From Nanobdellota archaeon (lineage in GTDB: Archaea > Aenigmatarchaeota > Aenigmatarchaeia > QMZP01): a DNA stretch of 64,000 nt. Below, one piece after another: positions 8,244-16,510 of this stretch; within the stretch, counting starts at the first letter, position 1; each line of letters opens with the position of its first letter. The notes below the pieces were generated by a model. It did not search any database and was not told where the DNA came from. It worked only from the letters and a program-made list of their open reading frames with translations. Made by a program: the position numbers and the translations under genes. The stretch is taken from the NCBI GenBank assembly GCA_018816245.1, contig JAHIVW010000003.1, positions 186,001 through 250,000 of the forward strand. Reading direction: 5' to 3'.

Positions 8244-9581
8244 ATGCTTATGGAAGAAAGGAACGAGAAGACCGTTGCCTGGCCGCTTGTTGGAATTGAG
8301 GCAGAATTCCACCTTATCGACATGCAGGGGAACATCACGAATCGGGCAGACCAGTTGCTTCTCCCCCTCCGGGAGAAGTATCCAAAGATCGGCTACCAGC
8401 AAGAAGTTGCGCTCAACATGCTCGAGATCGCCAACTACCCGCACATGAGCATTCCGAACACGATTGAAAACATCATCGATGCCATTCACGCTGCACTAGA
8501 AATAGGAAAGGACCAAGACGTCATGCTCTACCCGTTCGGGACCTATCCCGGGGCGTTCGAACCGCAGTTCCGGCCGAAACTCTACTACAAGATTCTCCAG
8601 CGGGTTCTTGGCGACGACCGGTTCCCGATTACTGGTCGGTGTGTCGGCTACCATTCCCATTTCTCCCTTCCGCCAGAGATTTATGATCCGGAAACGAGAG
8701 AGCTCAGACTTGTTGGCGACCGGAAGATCGAAGAAAAAATCGTCAACATCTATAACATGGCCGTGGCCTTTGATCCGATTCTTGAAGCACTCATGCAGTC
8801 GTCGCCATTTTATCAGGGACGGTTTCTCGGGAACGACTCCCGTGTCATCGTCGACTACGGAGATCCGCAATTCGACTATCCCCAAGGCCTCTTTACCAAC
8901 CACCAAGAATTTGGGGGGCATCTCTCCTTTGCGAATAACTACAGTGATCTCTACTTCTCCATTAAAAACCAACAGAAAACCTGGAGTGATCTGGCACATA
9001 ACGTTCTTGAAAAAAACGAATCCATCCCCCCAATTCATATGTTGAAGTGTCAATGGAATCCACACCGCATCAATTCTATCGGGACGATTGAGTTCAGGTG
9101 TATGGACACAAATCTTCCTTCGCTCCTTGCTGCTGCCACACAACTCACAAGAACAACGTTCGAAACATTACAGAATCGGGAACTTAAGGTTATTCCAGGC
9201 GAAACCGGCGATGAACACCCGTTCATCCTCAAAGAGAACCGGTTGTATGTTCCCTCTCTTGAAAAGATCAACAATGTCCTCATTCCTCGTGGTGCCTATG
9301 AAGGGCTGAAGAACGACTGCGTCTATGAGAATATTAAAGAGTTTTTTGCATTCCTCAAGCCCTTTATCAAGGAACGGGAACGCCCGCTCTTGAAGCCGTT
9401 CTATCAGATGCTCAAGAAACGGAGAACCGTTGCCGACGAGATCATGGAGACCGCAAAGAAGGTCGGGTACCGCACAGGAAAAGAATTAACCAACGATCAG
9501 GTGAGACGCCTCGCGTTATACGGCGCCAAACGACTGCGGCAGGATATTGACCAGACACGGAAAATTCTGCACATGAAATAG
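8244..9581 (+). CDS. Glutamate-cysteine ligase-like carboxylate-amine ligase (GCS2 family)
   Basis: A 445-residue protein of the GCS2/glutamine-synthetase-like fold. Signs are 'GIEAEFHLID' near residue 17 (the usual G.E.E/EF motif), 'GRCVGYHSHFSLP', 'EFRCMDTNLP' and the acidic metal-binding positions between them. These enzymes form gamma-glutamyl or similar amide bonds with ATP. It may be a true gamma-glutamylcysteine ligase, or an amidoligase for another product; the neighbouring ATP-grasp enzyme would be the second ligase. The start is the first base after the ATP-grasp stop; a second ATG is two codons later. The stop abuts the stop of the convergent DUF192 gene with no spacer. Confidence 0.78.
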   Translation: MLMEERNEKTVAWPLVGIEAEFHLIDMQGNITNRADQLLLPLREKYPKIGYQQEVALNMLEIANYPHMSIPNTIENIIDAIHAALEIGKDQDVMLYPFGTYPGAFEPQFRPKLYYKILQRVLGDDRFPITGRCVGYHSHFSLPPEIYDPETRELRLVGDRKIEEKIVNIYNMAVAFDPILEALMQSSPFYQGRFLGNDSRVIVDYGDPQFDYPQGLFTNHQEFGGHLSFANNYSDLYFSIKNQQKTWSDLAHNVLEKNESIPPIHMLKCQWNPHRINSIGTIEFRCMDTNLPSLLAAATQLTRTTFETLQNRELKVIPGETGDEHPFILKENRLYVPSLEKINNVLIPRGAYEGLKNDCVYENIKEFFAFLKPFIKERERPLLKPFYQMLKKRRTVADEIMETAKKVGYRTGKELTNDQVRRLALYGAKRLRQDIDQTRKILHMK

Positions 9582-10031
9582 TTACGATATTCCAACAACC
9601 TGGACCTGCTGTCCTGCTCGAATCTGCAGCTGGTCTGCAATTCCTCCATTGATTTCCAGTACGTATTGGGCAGAACCGACTGAGTTATACAAGAAACAGG
9701 GATCTTCAATGCAGGGAAACGCATGCTGAATGGAATCAAGAGTACCGTTGCTTCCGATGAAGATGATGTCAAGGGGAATCAAGGTATTCTTCATCCAGAA
9801 GGAACGTGGAGTTTCATCAGGAAAGATGAAGTACATGCCTGCAGTCTCGGGAAGTGATTCACGAAACATGAGTCCCCGAGACCATTCGCCTGCATCGTCC
9901 GCGATCTCGACTGAAAAGGTGACCGGACCTGTTTCTGTCTGAATCGTGACAGACGGGCCTGGAGGTTGTTGAAAAAAGAGAAGAACAGCGACGATTAGCA
10001 CAAGAAGCGCAATGATAAGAATACCACGCAT
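9582..10031 (-). CDS. DUF192 protein with N-terminal membrane anchor
   Basis: A 149-residue protein: an N-terminal helix (residues 3-20) followed by the DUF192 domain. The signature includes 'WSRGLMFRESLP', 'GMYFIFPDE' and 'FWMKNTLIPLDIIFI'. The family is a small beta fold usually exported or membrane-anchored, of unresolved function. The domain is complete. It ends exactly where the convergent ligase gene ends. Confidence 0.88.
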   Translation of the reverse strand: MRGILIIALLVLIVAVLLFFQQPPGPSVTIQTETGPVTFSVEIADDAGEWSRGLMFRESLPETAGMYFIFPDETPRSFWMKNTLIPLDIIFIGSNGTLDSIQHAFPCIEDPCFLYNSVGSAQYVLEINGGIADQLQIRAGQQVQVVGIS

Positions 10032-10054
10032 AGCATCTTTTCACAAATCAAGAG

Positions 10055-10582
10055 TTAAATTGTGATTGCTGCTCGACGAACGCGGCGGAGCCGGAGAAAG
10101 GTGAACCCAATAATCGCTGCAAAGAGGATCACGAAGACGAGTTCATAGGTGAGGAATGATGTTTCAGCCACGTTCTCCACAAGCGGGGCTGTAGCCTGTT
10201 CAAGCGTTCCATCCTTTGTGGCAGCGAGGATGGAAGGTCCGGGAACAAGCCGCTGGAGGTAGAAGTAAAGAGCTCCTACAAACCCCACTGCCGCGAGGGC
10301 AAGGGTGATGTAGACCTGGGTCTCGCCGGGGTAGAGGACGCTTCGGCCCTTCCTCGTGAGCTCATAGTATTTCCATTTGTGGCCGTCATCGTGCTGCTGG
10401 ATGAGCTCCGCAGCCACGAGCTGGGTCAAGTGCTCACTTGTTGTGGAGGAGGCCATCTTCAGCTCCTTCGAGAGCTCAGAAAGGGTCTTCCGGCGCTCAC
10501 TTAACGCCTTCAGGAGATCGATTCTCGAGCCTGAGGCGAGTGTCTTGAAAGTCTCTCGGTCGAGGGTGATCTTCTCGTCCAT
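10055..10582 (-). CDS. ArsR-like winged-helix regulator with two membrane helices
   Basis: A 175-residue protein. Residues 5-85 form an ArsR/HTH_20-like winged helix ('LASGSRIDLLKALSERRKTLSELSKELKMASSTTSEH', shown only in outline by its first and last parts, and 'KWKYYELTRKG'). Two hydrophobic helices follow (about 90-110 and 145-165) with a basic tail. Membrane-tethered regulators of this plan are common in archaea and are thought to sense the envelope. I chose the ATG at 10582; an in-frame TTG at 10618 would add 12 residues. A TTTTTTATG stretch near 10640 is a possible TATA region. Confidence 0.78.
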   Translation of the reverse strand: MDEKITLDRETFKTLASGSRIDLLKALSERRKTLSELSKELKMASSTTSEHLTQLVAAELIQQHDDGHKWKYYELTRKGRSVLYPGETQVYITLALAAVGFVGALYFYLQRLVPGPSILAATKDGTLEQATAPLVENVAETSFLTYELVFVILFAAIIGFTFLRLRRVRRAAITI

Positions 10583-10673
10583 GGGGTGCTCTGGTTCAGG
10601 AGGTAATAAATCCTTCAAAAATGACCCCTATTCACATAAAAAACTTCCTGCCATCCCCTGTTATGGTCGTTGA

Positions 10674-11102
10674 TTATACTGATGCGATGATCGGCGAGGA
10701 CGGCGTTCTTCTTAGAGAAACAGTCCGGGAAATTCTATCATTAACACCATATTGTTCCCAGCGTTTGCGGGTAGTTTGTGGGGCATCTCTGTCATATTGA
10801 GCTTTGTCAGAAGAGAGTTTTGTATTGGTCTCAACATCTGGCAAATCTAAGGTATAGATCTGGGCATAAGGTACTGCTTGGGCAAGACAAAGCGTGGTTA
10901 ATCCATCGAAACGTCCAAATTCAAAAATAACTCGAGGGTTACGAATACGAGCGATTGAACATATTGTTGCCATTTCAGTGAAATCTACTTGTCCATACCT
11001 GCGATGCGGAACCAATGGAATACTAATAAGACCATCAGGATCTCCAAATCCTGGAAACATTTCATTCAACTCTTCATACCCTATACGATTTGGTGTTCTC
11101 AT
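10674..11102 (-). pseudogene. Truncated class I SAM methyltransferase
   Basis: A 142-codon frame with a convincing methyltransferase motif I region ('VIFEFGRFDGLTTLCLAQ') and motif II-like 'IYTLDLPD', as in Methyltransf_24 enzymes. The frame ends soon after, with a low-quality tail, before the motifs that complete the fold (normally 200 or more residues). The base composition is more AT-rich than the housekeeping neighbours. I read it as a remnant of an acquired gene; a short functional protein cannot be excluded. Confidence 0.5.
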
Positions 11103-11185
11103 GTTCTCTTCTCCCTATATCCAAGGAATCGATACACAGGAAGGTCGAATCTACAAACAAGTTTGTCCATATCTTTATAAAGACC

Positions 11186-11201
11186 ACCACTATATAGTGG
11201 T
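11186..11201. repeat. Perfect 16-base palindrome
   Basis: ACCACTATATAGTGGT is a perfect palindrome about 85 nt upstream of the truncated methyltransferase. It could be an old operator. One such palindrome is expected by chance in 64 kb, so the evidence is weak. Confidence 0.35.
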
Positions 11202-11440
11202 ATTCTAAATAGCAATACTAGCTAACCAGCCACTTCGAAGCACCCCATTGACGCAGTCAATTTTATTCTCACTTTCCTTCATGCCTTCTTTCCTCTTCTT
11301 TTCTTAGGGCTCACCTCCCTCTAGCCTAAATAACTTCTTTCCTTCTTAGGAAATCTTGACCGTACCCTTCTTAGCTTCCAATCCCCACGAACTCTCACTT
11401 TCAGAAAACACACTCTTTTTCGGTCAAATTCCATACCAAA

Positions 11441-11457
11441 GGGAACCGTCAAAATTA
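11441..11457. repeat. GACGGTT-type repeat, copy 1
   Basis: GGGAACCGTCAAAATTA on the plus strand (reverse TAATTTTGACGGTTCCC). It lies about 50 bases beyond the stop of the winged-helix gene at 11510-12040. A related half site CGGTCAAATT precedes it at 11421-11430. Confidence 0.6.
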
Positions 11458-11509
11458 AAAAAGATAACTCTAATAACTACTTATTATTATATCCATCTCT
11501 AAAGATATT

Positions 11510-12040
11510 TTAATTAATATCTTTTTCAGCGTCTTCTTCTTCCTTTTTTGACGGTTTCACAGCGTCGCTAGCTCCTGGTTTTCCGGATCGTGCGATCTCT
11601 GCAGCGAACTGGTCATCGTAGTCCTTGGCTATACGTTTTGTCGCTCTAAGGAAGCCTTGAACCGACGATTGGACCTTCTCAAGGAGCTGGTTGATCGTGG
11701 CTCCGGTGAGGACATAGCCCTTCAGATACTCTCCTGAGCCTGGAACCGGGACCCGTTCCATGGAAACTAGGTTTAAAGTACGCCATTTTCGGATCTCCTC
11801 GTAGGCTTGGGAGCTCGAAACGTTGAGCGTAGCGGCAATCTGCTCGATGCGCATGGGTGTATTTGCCCGCTTCTGCTCCAAAAAACGCTTCAGGAGGGTC
11901 GCGTGACGCGCTGCGCTCTCCTTTCGCTTCAATCCGAGGCGCTGCACCAGGACCTCAGCGAGGTCACTTGAGCTTATTTCCCGCTTGAAATCAGGCGGAT
12001 TCACGTTTTTGAAGACAATGTCAGACAATTTTTTTTTCAT
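11510..12040 (-). CDS. Winged-helix DNA-binding protein of unknown family
   Basis: A 176-residue protein. The middle (about residues 40-105) has a winged-helix pattern: 'HATLLKRFLEQK', then 'RIEQIAATLNVSSSQAYEEI' as helix-turn-helix, then 'LVSMERVP' and 'GYVLTG' as the wing. The C-terminus is a long charged helix ending in a Lys/Glu/Asp-rich tail. I chose the ATG at 12040, five bases after a GGAGG site. One copy of the local repeat (12055-12080) lies between this start and its likely TATA region, so autoregulation is plausible. No close family recognised. Confidence 0.65.
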   Translation of the reverse strand: MKKKLSDIVFKNVNPPDFKREISSSDLAEVLVQRLGLKRKESAARHATLLKRFLEQKRANTPMRIEQIAATLNVSSSQAYEEIRKWRTLNLVSMERVPVPGSGEYLKGYVLTGATINQLLEKVQSSVQGFLRATKRIAKDYDDQFAAEIARSGKPGASDAVKPSKKEEEDAEKDIN

Positions 12041-12439
12041 ACGAACCTCCATTCTTGACCATTGGAAACCGTCAAAATTAAACCCATTTTTCAGCCCAAA
12101 AATCGACCCAAAAAGGTAGGGTTCGGAGTCGAAAAAGAGGACGAAAATGAGTTTCAGAATTTACCCGGATTCCTTCTCATCAACCCCCCGTTTTGGACTT
12201 TTTCGTTCCATAAGCACGCCCCTTGGGAACCATGTTCTGGCCAAGTACTTTCTATTTACTCCTACTACTATAAATAATTATCGGTTTTGCTTGGAATAAC
12301 TCAAAATATCAGATTTTTTGTTAAATGAGGTATTTGAAAATTCAGAATATTATAGGAGTTTGATATATAACAATGTTATGTAGAACCAAACAACCCATGT
12401 CAAAATACCATTAATTTTGACCGTTGGAAACCGTCAAAA
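12041..12439. other. Non-coding stretch between two winged-helix genes
   Basis: Nearly 400 bases without a convincing gene. It holds repeat copies at both ends (12055-12080 and 12412-12442) and an AT-rich centre. A frame at 12062-12277 begins inside a repeat and looks spurious. The stretch may be leader or control region for the downstream winged-helix gene. Confidence 0.5.
12055..12080. repeat. GACGGTT-type repeat, copy 2
   Basis: Inverted TTGAC (12055-12059) and GTCAA (12071-12075) arms around CATTGGAAACC, followed by AATTA. It lies 15-40 nt upstream of the ATG at 12040 and includes the only good TATA-like stretch there (TAATTTT on the minus strand), so binding here would block that promoter. 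Confidence 0.65.
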
Positions 12440-12442
12440 TTA
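12412..12442. repeat. GACGGTT-type repeat, copy 3 (longest inverted repeat)
   Basis: Perfect 10-base arms TAATTTTGAC (12412-12421) and GTCAAAATTA (12433-12442) flank CGTTGGAAACC. The right arm contains the stop codon of the winged-helix gene at 12440-12748. It shares the core TTGGAAACCGTCAAAATTA with copy 2. Confidence 0.7.
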
Positions 12443-12748
12443 GCGCTTTTTCCCGGTCTCTTGGATCTGGTCAAACCGCTTGGTGATAGCCTCAAGATTG
12501 TGAGCAATATCCCAACCAGCATTCGTGAGGGAGACTCGCTTGATTCGCCCACTCTTCTCAAAGCTCACGAGACCATACTTCTGGAATGTATTCAATATTT
12601 TGATTGTATGGGAATAGGTACAATTAGCCTCCTTTGCAAGCAGGGTTGCATAGATTGTTCCACCCTCTTTTCCGGTCTTCATTCCCAGGAGAATCAGGGC
12701 AGGTTTTTCCCGCAAAAATAGGCTCGCTAGCTCCTGGTTTTCAGTCAT
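12440..12748 (-). CDS. MarR-like winged-helix protein
   Basis: A 102-residue protein. It has a helix-turn-helix around 'IYATLLAKEANCTYSHTIK' and 'ILNTFQKYGLV', and a wing ending 'RIKRVSLTNAG', then a C-terminal helix. This is the layout of small archaeal MarR/PadR-like DNA-binding proteins. I chose the ATG at 12748; the frame is open to 12811. It has no obvious target genes apart from the repeats that flank it, and with the winged-helix gene at 11510-12040 it forms an isolated regulatory island. Confidence 0.65.
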   Translation of the reverse strand: MTENQELASLFLREKPALILLGMKTGKEGGTIYATLLAKEANCTYSHTIKILNTFQKYGLVSFEKSGRIKRVSLTNAGWDIAHNLEAITKRFDQIQETGKKR

Positions 12749-13068
12749 GAACTCACAATGCTCCCTTGTTAAGAACAAAAAGTTGGATTTAAGATTAATA
12801 AAGCTTCGCAAGTTTTTTTAGAAATATTTTCCGATAGGAGCTTCCAAAAAGAACTAATTTAACAGATATACAAGAATCTATATATTATCAAAAGTAAGTT
12901 TTCCAGGGAATAGAGAAATTTGACGGTTCCCAAATAGCCCTCTGGGGAGCCAAAACAGAGTACAAATTCACCCTCTCTGAGAGAAGTGAGAGATTGTGAG
13001 CAACATCATATTCACCAAGGAGGAGTCAATCTAGATATGTTTATTAATCAAGAGAGTAACCAGGGAGC
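12749..13068. other. Non-coding stretch upstream of DUF373 gene
   Basis: About 320 bases without a gene (or 257 if the winged-helix gene starts at 12811). It holds repeat copy 4 and, at 13037-13046, a TTTATTAAT box about 26 nt before the DUF373 start. Confidence 0.5.
12916..12931. repeat. GACGGTT-type repeat, copy 4
   Basis: AAATTTGACGGTTCCC on the plus strand, the reverse orientation to copies 1-3. It lies upstream of the winged-helix gene at 12440-12748, between it and the DUF373 gene. Confidence 0.55.
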
Positions 13069-14103
13069 ATGGTGAAACTTGACGAAAGGATTCTGGTCCT
13101 TTCTGTCGATCGAGACAATGATCTTGGCCAGAAGGCAGGAATTAAAGGGCCTCTCGTAGGTCGGAAGACCGTTGTGAGCGCTGCCACAGAGTTTGCCCTG
13201 GTAGACCCCTCGGATTCTGACATGAACGCCATTTTCCAGGCTGTTCGGATATTTGACGAGGTCACGAAGGCCAATGAAAGTGAGGTTGCTGTGCTCACTG
13301 GTCATCAAAATGTGGGTATCCAGTCCGACAAGGAAATTGCCCGCCAACTCGATATCGTCCTGAAGAAGTTCAAGGCCACCTCAGTGGTTTTTGTTAGTGA
13401 TGGAAGTGAGGATGAAAACGTCCTGCCAATCGTTCAGTCACGGGTCCCGATTCTCTCAGTTCACCGCTTGGTTGTCAAGCAGGCAGAGCAGCTCGAGAGC
13501 GCCTATTTTAAGGTCAAGGACTTCCTGTCCGATGCCTTGGAAAACCCCAAGATTGCGGGGCTGGTATTCGGTTTGCCTGCCATTATCTTTCTCCTCTTCG
13601 GGATCTTCGGAACCGAAGGGATCCGGATCGTCTTGATCCTTGTGGGAGCTTACCTCTTTGTGAAGGGGTTCAAGCTTGAGGATTATGTAGTCCGTCTCTT
13701 GGACGAGTTCCGAGTGACGTTGCAGAACCGTCGCGTGGCCTTCTTCTTTTACATGGTCGCGATTGCCTTCATTGGACTGGGAACCTTCCGTGGTATTGTT
13801 GGTATCCAGGACTGGCTCAATATTGGCCTGTTTGAAACAATCGCTGCGTATATCAGTACCTCGGTGTACCTGTATTATTTCGCCGTCTTGTTCGCCTGGC
13901 TCGGCCGGAACATCAGCGTGCGGACCCGGAGCAACCGGCGGGTTGCCGGCCTGGCTATTTTCGGGTTTGCCGTCGCCTTTGTTGTGGCGAGCGCCGCTGA
14001 GCTGATTTTGACCCCAGAAGCAACGGTTGCGAGCCTGTTGCCGACCATCGCGCTGGGGTTCGTTCTGCTGGTTATAGGGTTCGTGATTGAGTATAAAGGG
14101 TAA
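13069..14103 (+). CDS. DUF373 family membrane protein
   Basis: A 344-residue protein. Residues 1-150 are a soluble alpha/beta domain beginning 'ILVLSVDRDNDLGQKAGI', the hallmark of DUF373. Residues from about 158 carry six or so hydrophobic helices. The family is almost confined to archaea and its role is unknown; the soluble part has conserved Asp residues ('DRDND', 'FVSDGSEDENV') that suggest a nucleotide or metal site. The ATG follows a TTTATTAAT box by about 26 nt. Length is normal. Confidence 0.88.
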   Translation: MVKLDERILVLSVDRDNDLGQKAGIKGPLVGRKTVVSAATEFALVDPSDSDMNAIFQAVRIFDEVTKANESEVAVLTGHQNVGIQSDKEIARQLDIVLKKFKATSVVFVSDGSEDENVLPIVQSRVPILSVHRLVVKQAEQLESAYFKVKDFLSDALENPKIAGLVFGLPAIIFLLFGIFGTEGIRIVLILVGAYLFVKGFKLEDYVVRLLDEFRVTLQNRRVAFFFYMVAIAFIGLGTFRGIVGIQDWLNIGLFETIAAYISTSVYLYYFAVLFAWLGRNISVRTRSNRRVAGLAIFGFAVAFVVASAAELILTPEATVASLLPTIALGFVLLVIGFVIEYKG

Positions 14104-14151
14104 ACGAGAACATGGATGCAGTGCATTTATTGTTTCCTTGCAACAGGGATT

Positions 14152-14436
14152 ATGAAAGTCCTCCAGCCACTCTACAACGCGCTCATAGAATTCGAACATG
14201 GGGACCGCTTTGCGTGGGACGACCACGGTTTTCTCTGGGTCCGCGCTGCTGACGAACTCTATATTTCTTCCCAGCCGATCCCAAGGGACGAGCTTCCGGA
14301 ACAAGTCTATGTCAATTCCGCTGGAAAATACACTGATGATCTTTCACATCATCGGAAGCTGGTGTGGGAAGAGTATCGACTCGAGGAGCGAGCCGATCAG
14401 TCATTTCGGGGGAACGGAGAACAGAAAAAAAAATAA
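14152..14436 (+). CDS. Small acidic protein of unknown function
   Basis: A 94-residue soluble protein rich in Asp, Glu and aromatic residues ('HGDRFAWDDHGFLWV'), ending in a lysine-rich tail. I recognise no family. I chose the ATG at 14152 because a CATTTATTG box lies about 26 nt before it; an earlier ATG at 14116 would add 12 residues that overlap the promoter. It lies between the DUF373 and RPA genes on the same strand. Confidence 0.5.
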   Translation: MKVLQPLYNALIEFEHGDRFAWDDHGFLWVRAADELYISSQPIPRDELPEQVYVNSAGKYTDDLSHHRKLVWEEYRLEERADQSFRGNGEQKKK

Positions 14437-14503
14437 GATCACTCAATTTTTTCTGTTGACTGAGCAACCCCGCATATTTTAATCTTGCCTCCAACAACCC
14501 TCC

Positions 14504-15526
14504 ATGGAAACCTTTGACGAGATGGTGAAACTGATTGCCAAGGAGGCCAAGCTCGAGGAGGCAAAGGTCCGGGTCCTCGTCGAAGAGAAGCAGGATGAGC
14601 TCTCCGGACTCGTCTCTGCAGAGGGCGCTGCCTACATTGTCGGGCGCGAGTTGGGGGTCAATCTGCTCCCAGAAGGCAAGAAGACCCTCGATATCAAGAG
14701 CCTCCGTCCTGGGATGGGCTCTGTGACTCTCACGGCCAGGGTGCTCGGCCTCTCCGAGAAGCGGGAATTCGAGCGCAAGGGAAGGAAAGGCGCTGTCCGG
14801 AACATTACACTTGGGGATAGTACGGGAACGATTCGCATGTCCCTCTGGAACGAAGAACTTGACCTGATCGACAAATTGAAAATTGTCCGAGGATCTATCG
14901 TCAAGATTAAGCGTGGTATGGTCCGGGCAGACAACCGCAACAACCCCGAACTCCGGCTCGGGCGTGGCTCGCTCGAACCAGGTGACCAGAAAGCTGCCCT
15001 CCCGAAGGCAGAAGAGATCGGGTTCCAACGCTCCTCGGGAAGGGGGGTGTACGAACGCAAGCATATCGGTGACCTAAAGGAAGGCGACTTCGCTGAAGTC
15101 CGGGCCGCCCTCGTTCAGGTGTTCAAGCGGAAGCCCTTTTACGATTCCTGTACCCAGTGCATGAGGAAGGTGACCGAAGAGAACGGTCAGTGGGTGTGCA
15201 AGGAGCACGGTCCTGGTAAAAAAGGTGCTGCCCTGATGGTATCTGGTGTTCTGGATGACGGCAGTGGTTCCATCCGAGCGGTCTTCTTCCGGGACCTTGC
15301 TGAAAAGGTCTGGGGAAAACAAACCGCGGATCTCGTGAAAGAAGCTGAAAAAGAAAGTGACCAGACGGTGGTGTATGCGAGCTTCGGTGGCTTGGTGAAG
15401 GATTTCATCATCCAAGGAAAAGTCGGGAAGAACTCGTTCTCCGGGAACCTGGAGATGATGGTGGCACGGGTTGAAGATATCAATCCGGTGCAAGAAACGA
15501 AACTCTTGCGAGCAAAATCAAATTAA
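14504..15526 (+). CDS. rpa: Replication protein A, single-stranded DNA-binding protein
   Basis: A 340-residue RPA homologue that covers single-stranded DNA in replication and repair. An N-terminal helical part is followed by an OB fold (about residues 65-150, 'LTARVLGLSEKREFE', 'ITLGDSTGTIRMSLW') and a second OB fold (about 190-330) interrupted by a zinc finger C216/C219/C232/H235 ('CTQC' and 'CKEH'). This matches archaeal RPA with a zinc-containing C-terminal fold. The start lies about 26 nt after an ATATTTTAAT box. Its stop abuts the stop of the convergent htpX with no spacer. Confidence 0.9.
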   Translation: METFDEMVKLIAKEAKLEEAKVRVLVEEKQDELSGLVSAEGAAYIVGRELGVNLLPEGKKTLDIKSLRPGMGSVTLTARVLGLSEKREFERKGRKGAVRNITLGDSTGTIRMSLWNEELDLIDKLKIVRGSIVKIKRGMVRADNRNNPELRLGRGSLEPGDQKAALPKAEEIGFQRSSGRGVYERKHIGDLKEGDFAEVRAALVQVFKRKPFYDSCTQCMRKVTEENGQWVCKEHGPGKKGAALMVSGVLDDGSGSIRAVFFRDLAEKVWGKQTADLVKEAEKESDQTVVYASFGGLVKDFIIQGKVGKNSFSGNLEMMVARVEDINPVQETKLLRAKSN

Positions 15527-16474
15527 TTAGGTGTAACTCGAAAGCTTCTGAATCCGCTTCACCATATTCGGATGCGTACTCAATATCTCAAACAACCGGT
15601 CTCCAACAGATACGGTCACTTTCTTCTCCCGGAGCGCTGCTAATTCGTGCTTGTCGATGTGCCCGCTCAAGTCGGTATCAACCTGCTTCAATTCCAGAAT
15701 CTCCCGGTGCGCCCGAGACGGATCGCTTGCAAAGAACGCCTTCATGCCCTCGATTTTTTTGAGCTCCTTCTTCGATACCTTTGCGTTTCCGTACACGAGC
15801 TTGTACAACGCTGACGCAAAATGGTGTGGTTCTTCTCCGAGCTGGACGGCCCCTTTGTCTGCAGCGTATTCCCGGATCCGGGATCCATATGTCACGAGTA
15901 GGTTCGTGATAAAGTAAATAACAAATGCAGCAATGCCCAGCAACGCAATGCTCCCGGAATTGTTGTCATGTCGAGAAAACATAGTGCTGTACGCAATGTA
16001 CCACGCGATCGTCGGGATCACCGCGATCATGGTCATGATCATGACGTCCCGGTGTTTCACATGGGAAATCTCATGCCCGAGCACGGCCTTCAGTTCTTCG
16101 TCAGTGAGCAAGTCCAGGATCCCCTGGGTGACGCAGATCCGGGAATCTGACCGCCAGCGGCCGTACGCGAACGCATTGGGAATCGACACAAGTGAAATTC
16201 CAACCTTTGGTTTCGGGATCCCTGCCTTCTTAGCAAGGTCCGCAATCATAGCGTGCAGTTTTGGTGCCTCCTTCTCCGAGACATGTTTTACCTTCATGCT
16301 GAACTCGACCAGTTTCGGGCCGATCAAATACTGGAGAACCATGAAGAACGTGGCCAGCCCACCGAAGAAGAGGAAGCTGCCGATGCCAAGGAGCGTTCCG
16401 GCGATCACAAAGAGTGCGTACAAGATCCCAAAGAGAATCAAGACGAGGAAATACATCCGGACTTGGAGCCACAT
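15527..16474 (-). CDS. htpX: Membrane zinc metalloprotease HtpX (M48)
   Basis: A 315-residue membrane protease. Two N-terminal helices (residues 8-30 and 36-53) precede the catalytic domain with the zinc site H134-E135-x-x-H138 ('GHEISHVKH'), a second helix pair, and the downstream third ligand region 'RIREYAADKGAV'. HtpX degrades misfolded membrane proteins. All catalytic residues are present and the length is usual. A second ATG six codons in is also possible as start. Confidence 0.93.
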   Translation of the reverse strand: MWLQVRMYFLVLILFGILYALFVIAGTLLGIGSFLFFGGLATFFMVLQYLIGPKLVEFSMKVKHVSEKEAPKLHAMIADLAKKAGIPKPKVGISLVSIPNAFAYGRWRSDSRICVTQGILDLLTDEELKAVLGHEISHVKHRDVMIMTMIAVIPTIAWYIAYSTMFSRHDNNSGSIALLGIAAFVIYFITNLLVTYGSRIREYAADKGAVQLGEEPHHFASALYKLVYGNAKVSKKELKKIEGMKAFFASDPSRAHREILELKQVDTDLSGHIDKHELAALREKKVTVSVGDRLFEILSTHPNMVKRIQKLSSYT

Positions 16475-16510
16475 AAAGGGAGGATAGTGGAGAGGTTAAT
16501 AAGGATTCGC

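Larger units (their letters stand above)
11103..11509. other. AT-rich non-coding stretch
   Basis: I see no gene in these 407 bases. The stretch holds a perfect 8-base palindrome TTTATAAA at 11174-11181, a 16-base palindrome at 11186-11201, long pyrimidine-rich runs at about 11270-11350, and one copy of the GACGGTT-type repeat at 11441-11457. Confidence 0.6.

Noticed and set aside
8496-9143. 215-residue minus-strand frame
   Set aside because: Antisense to the GCS2-type ligase; no independent support.
11186-11201. 16-base palindrome as strong evidence of an operator
   Set aside because: About one perfect 16-base palindrome is expected by chance in 64 kb, and it lies far from any start codon.
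12062-12277. 71-residue plus-strand frame in the repeat region
   Set aside because: It begins inside a repeat copy, has no ribosome-binding site and no protein-like pattern; treated as non-coding.
13456-14304. 282-residue minus-strand frame opposite DUF373
   Set aside because: Wholly antisense to a recognised membrane protein; a shadow of the biased codon use.
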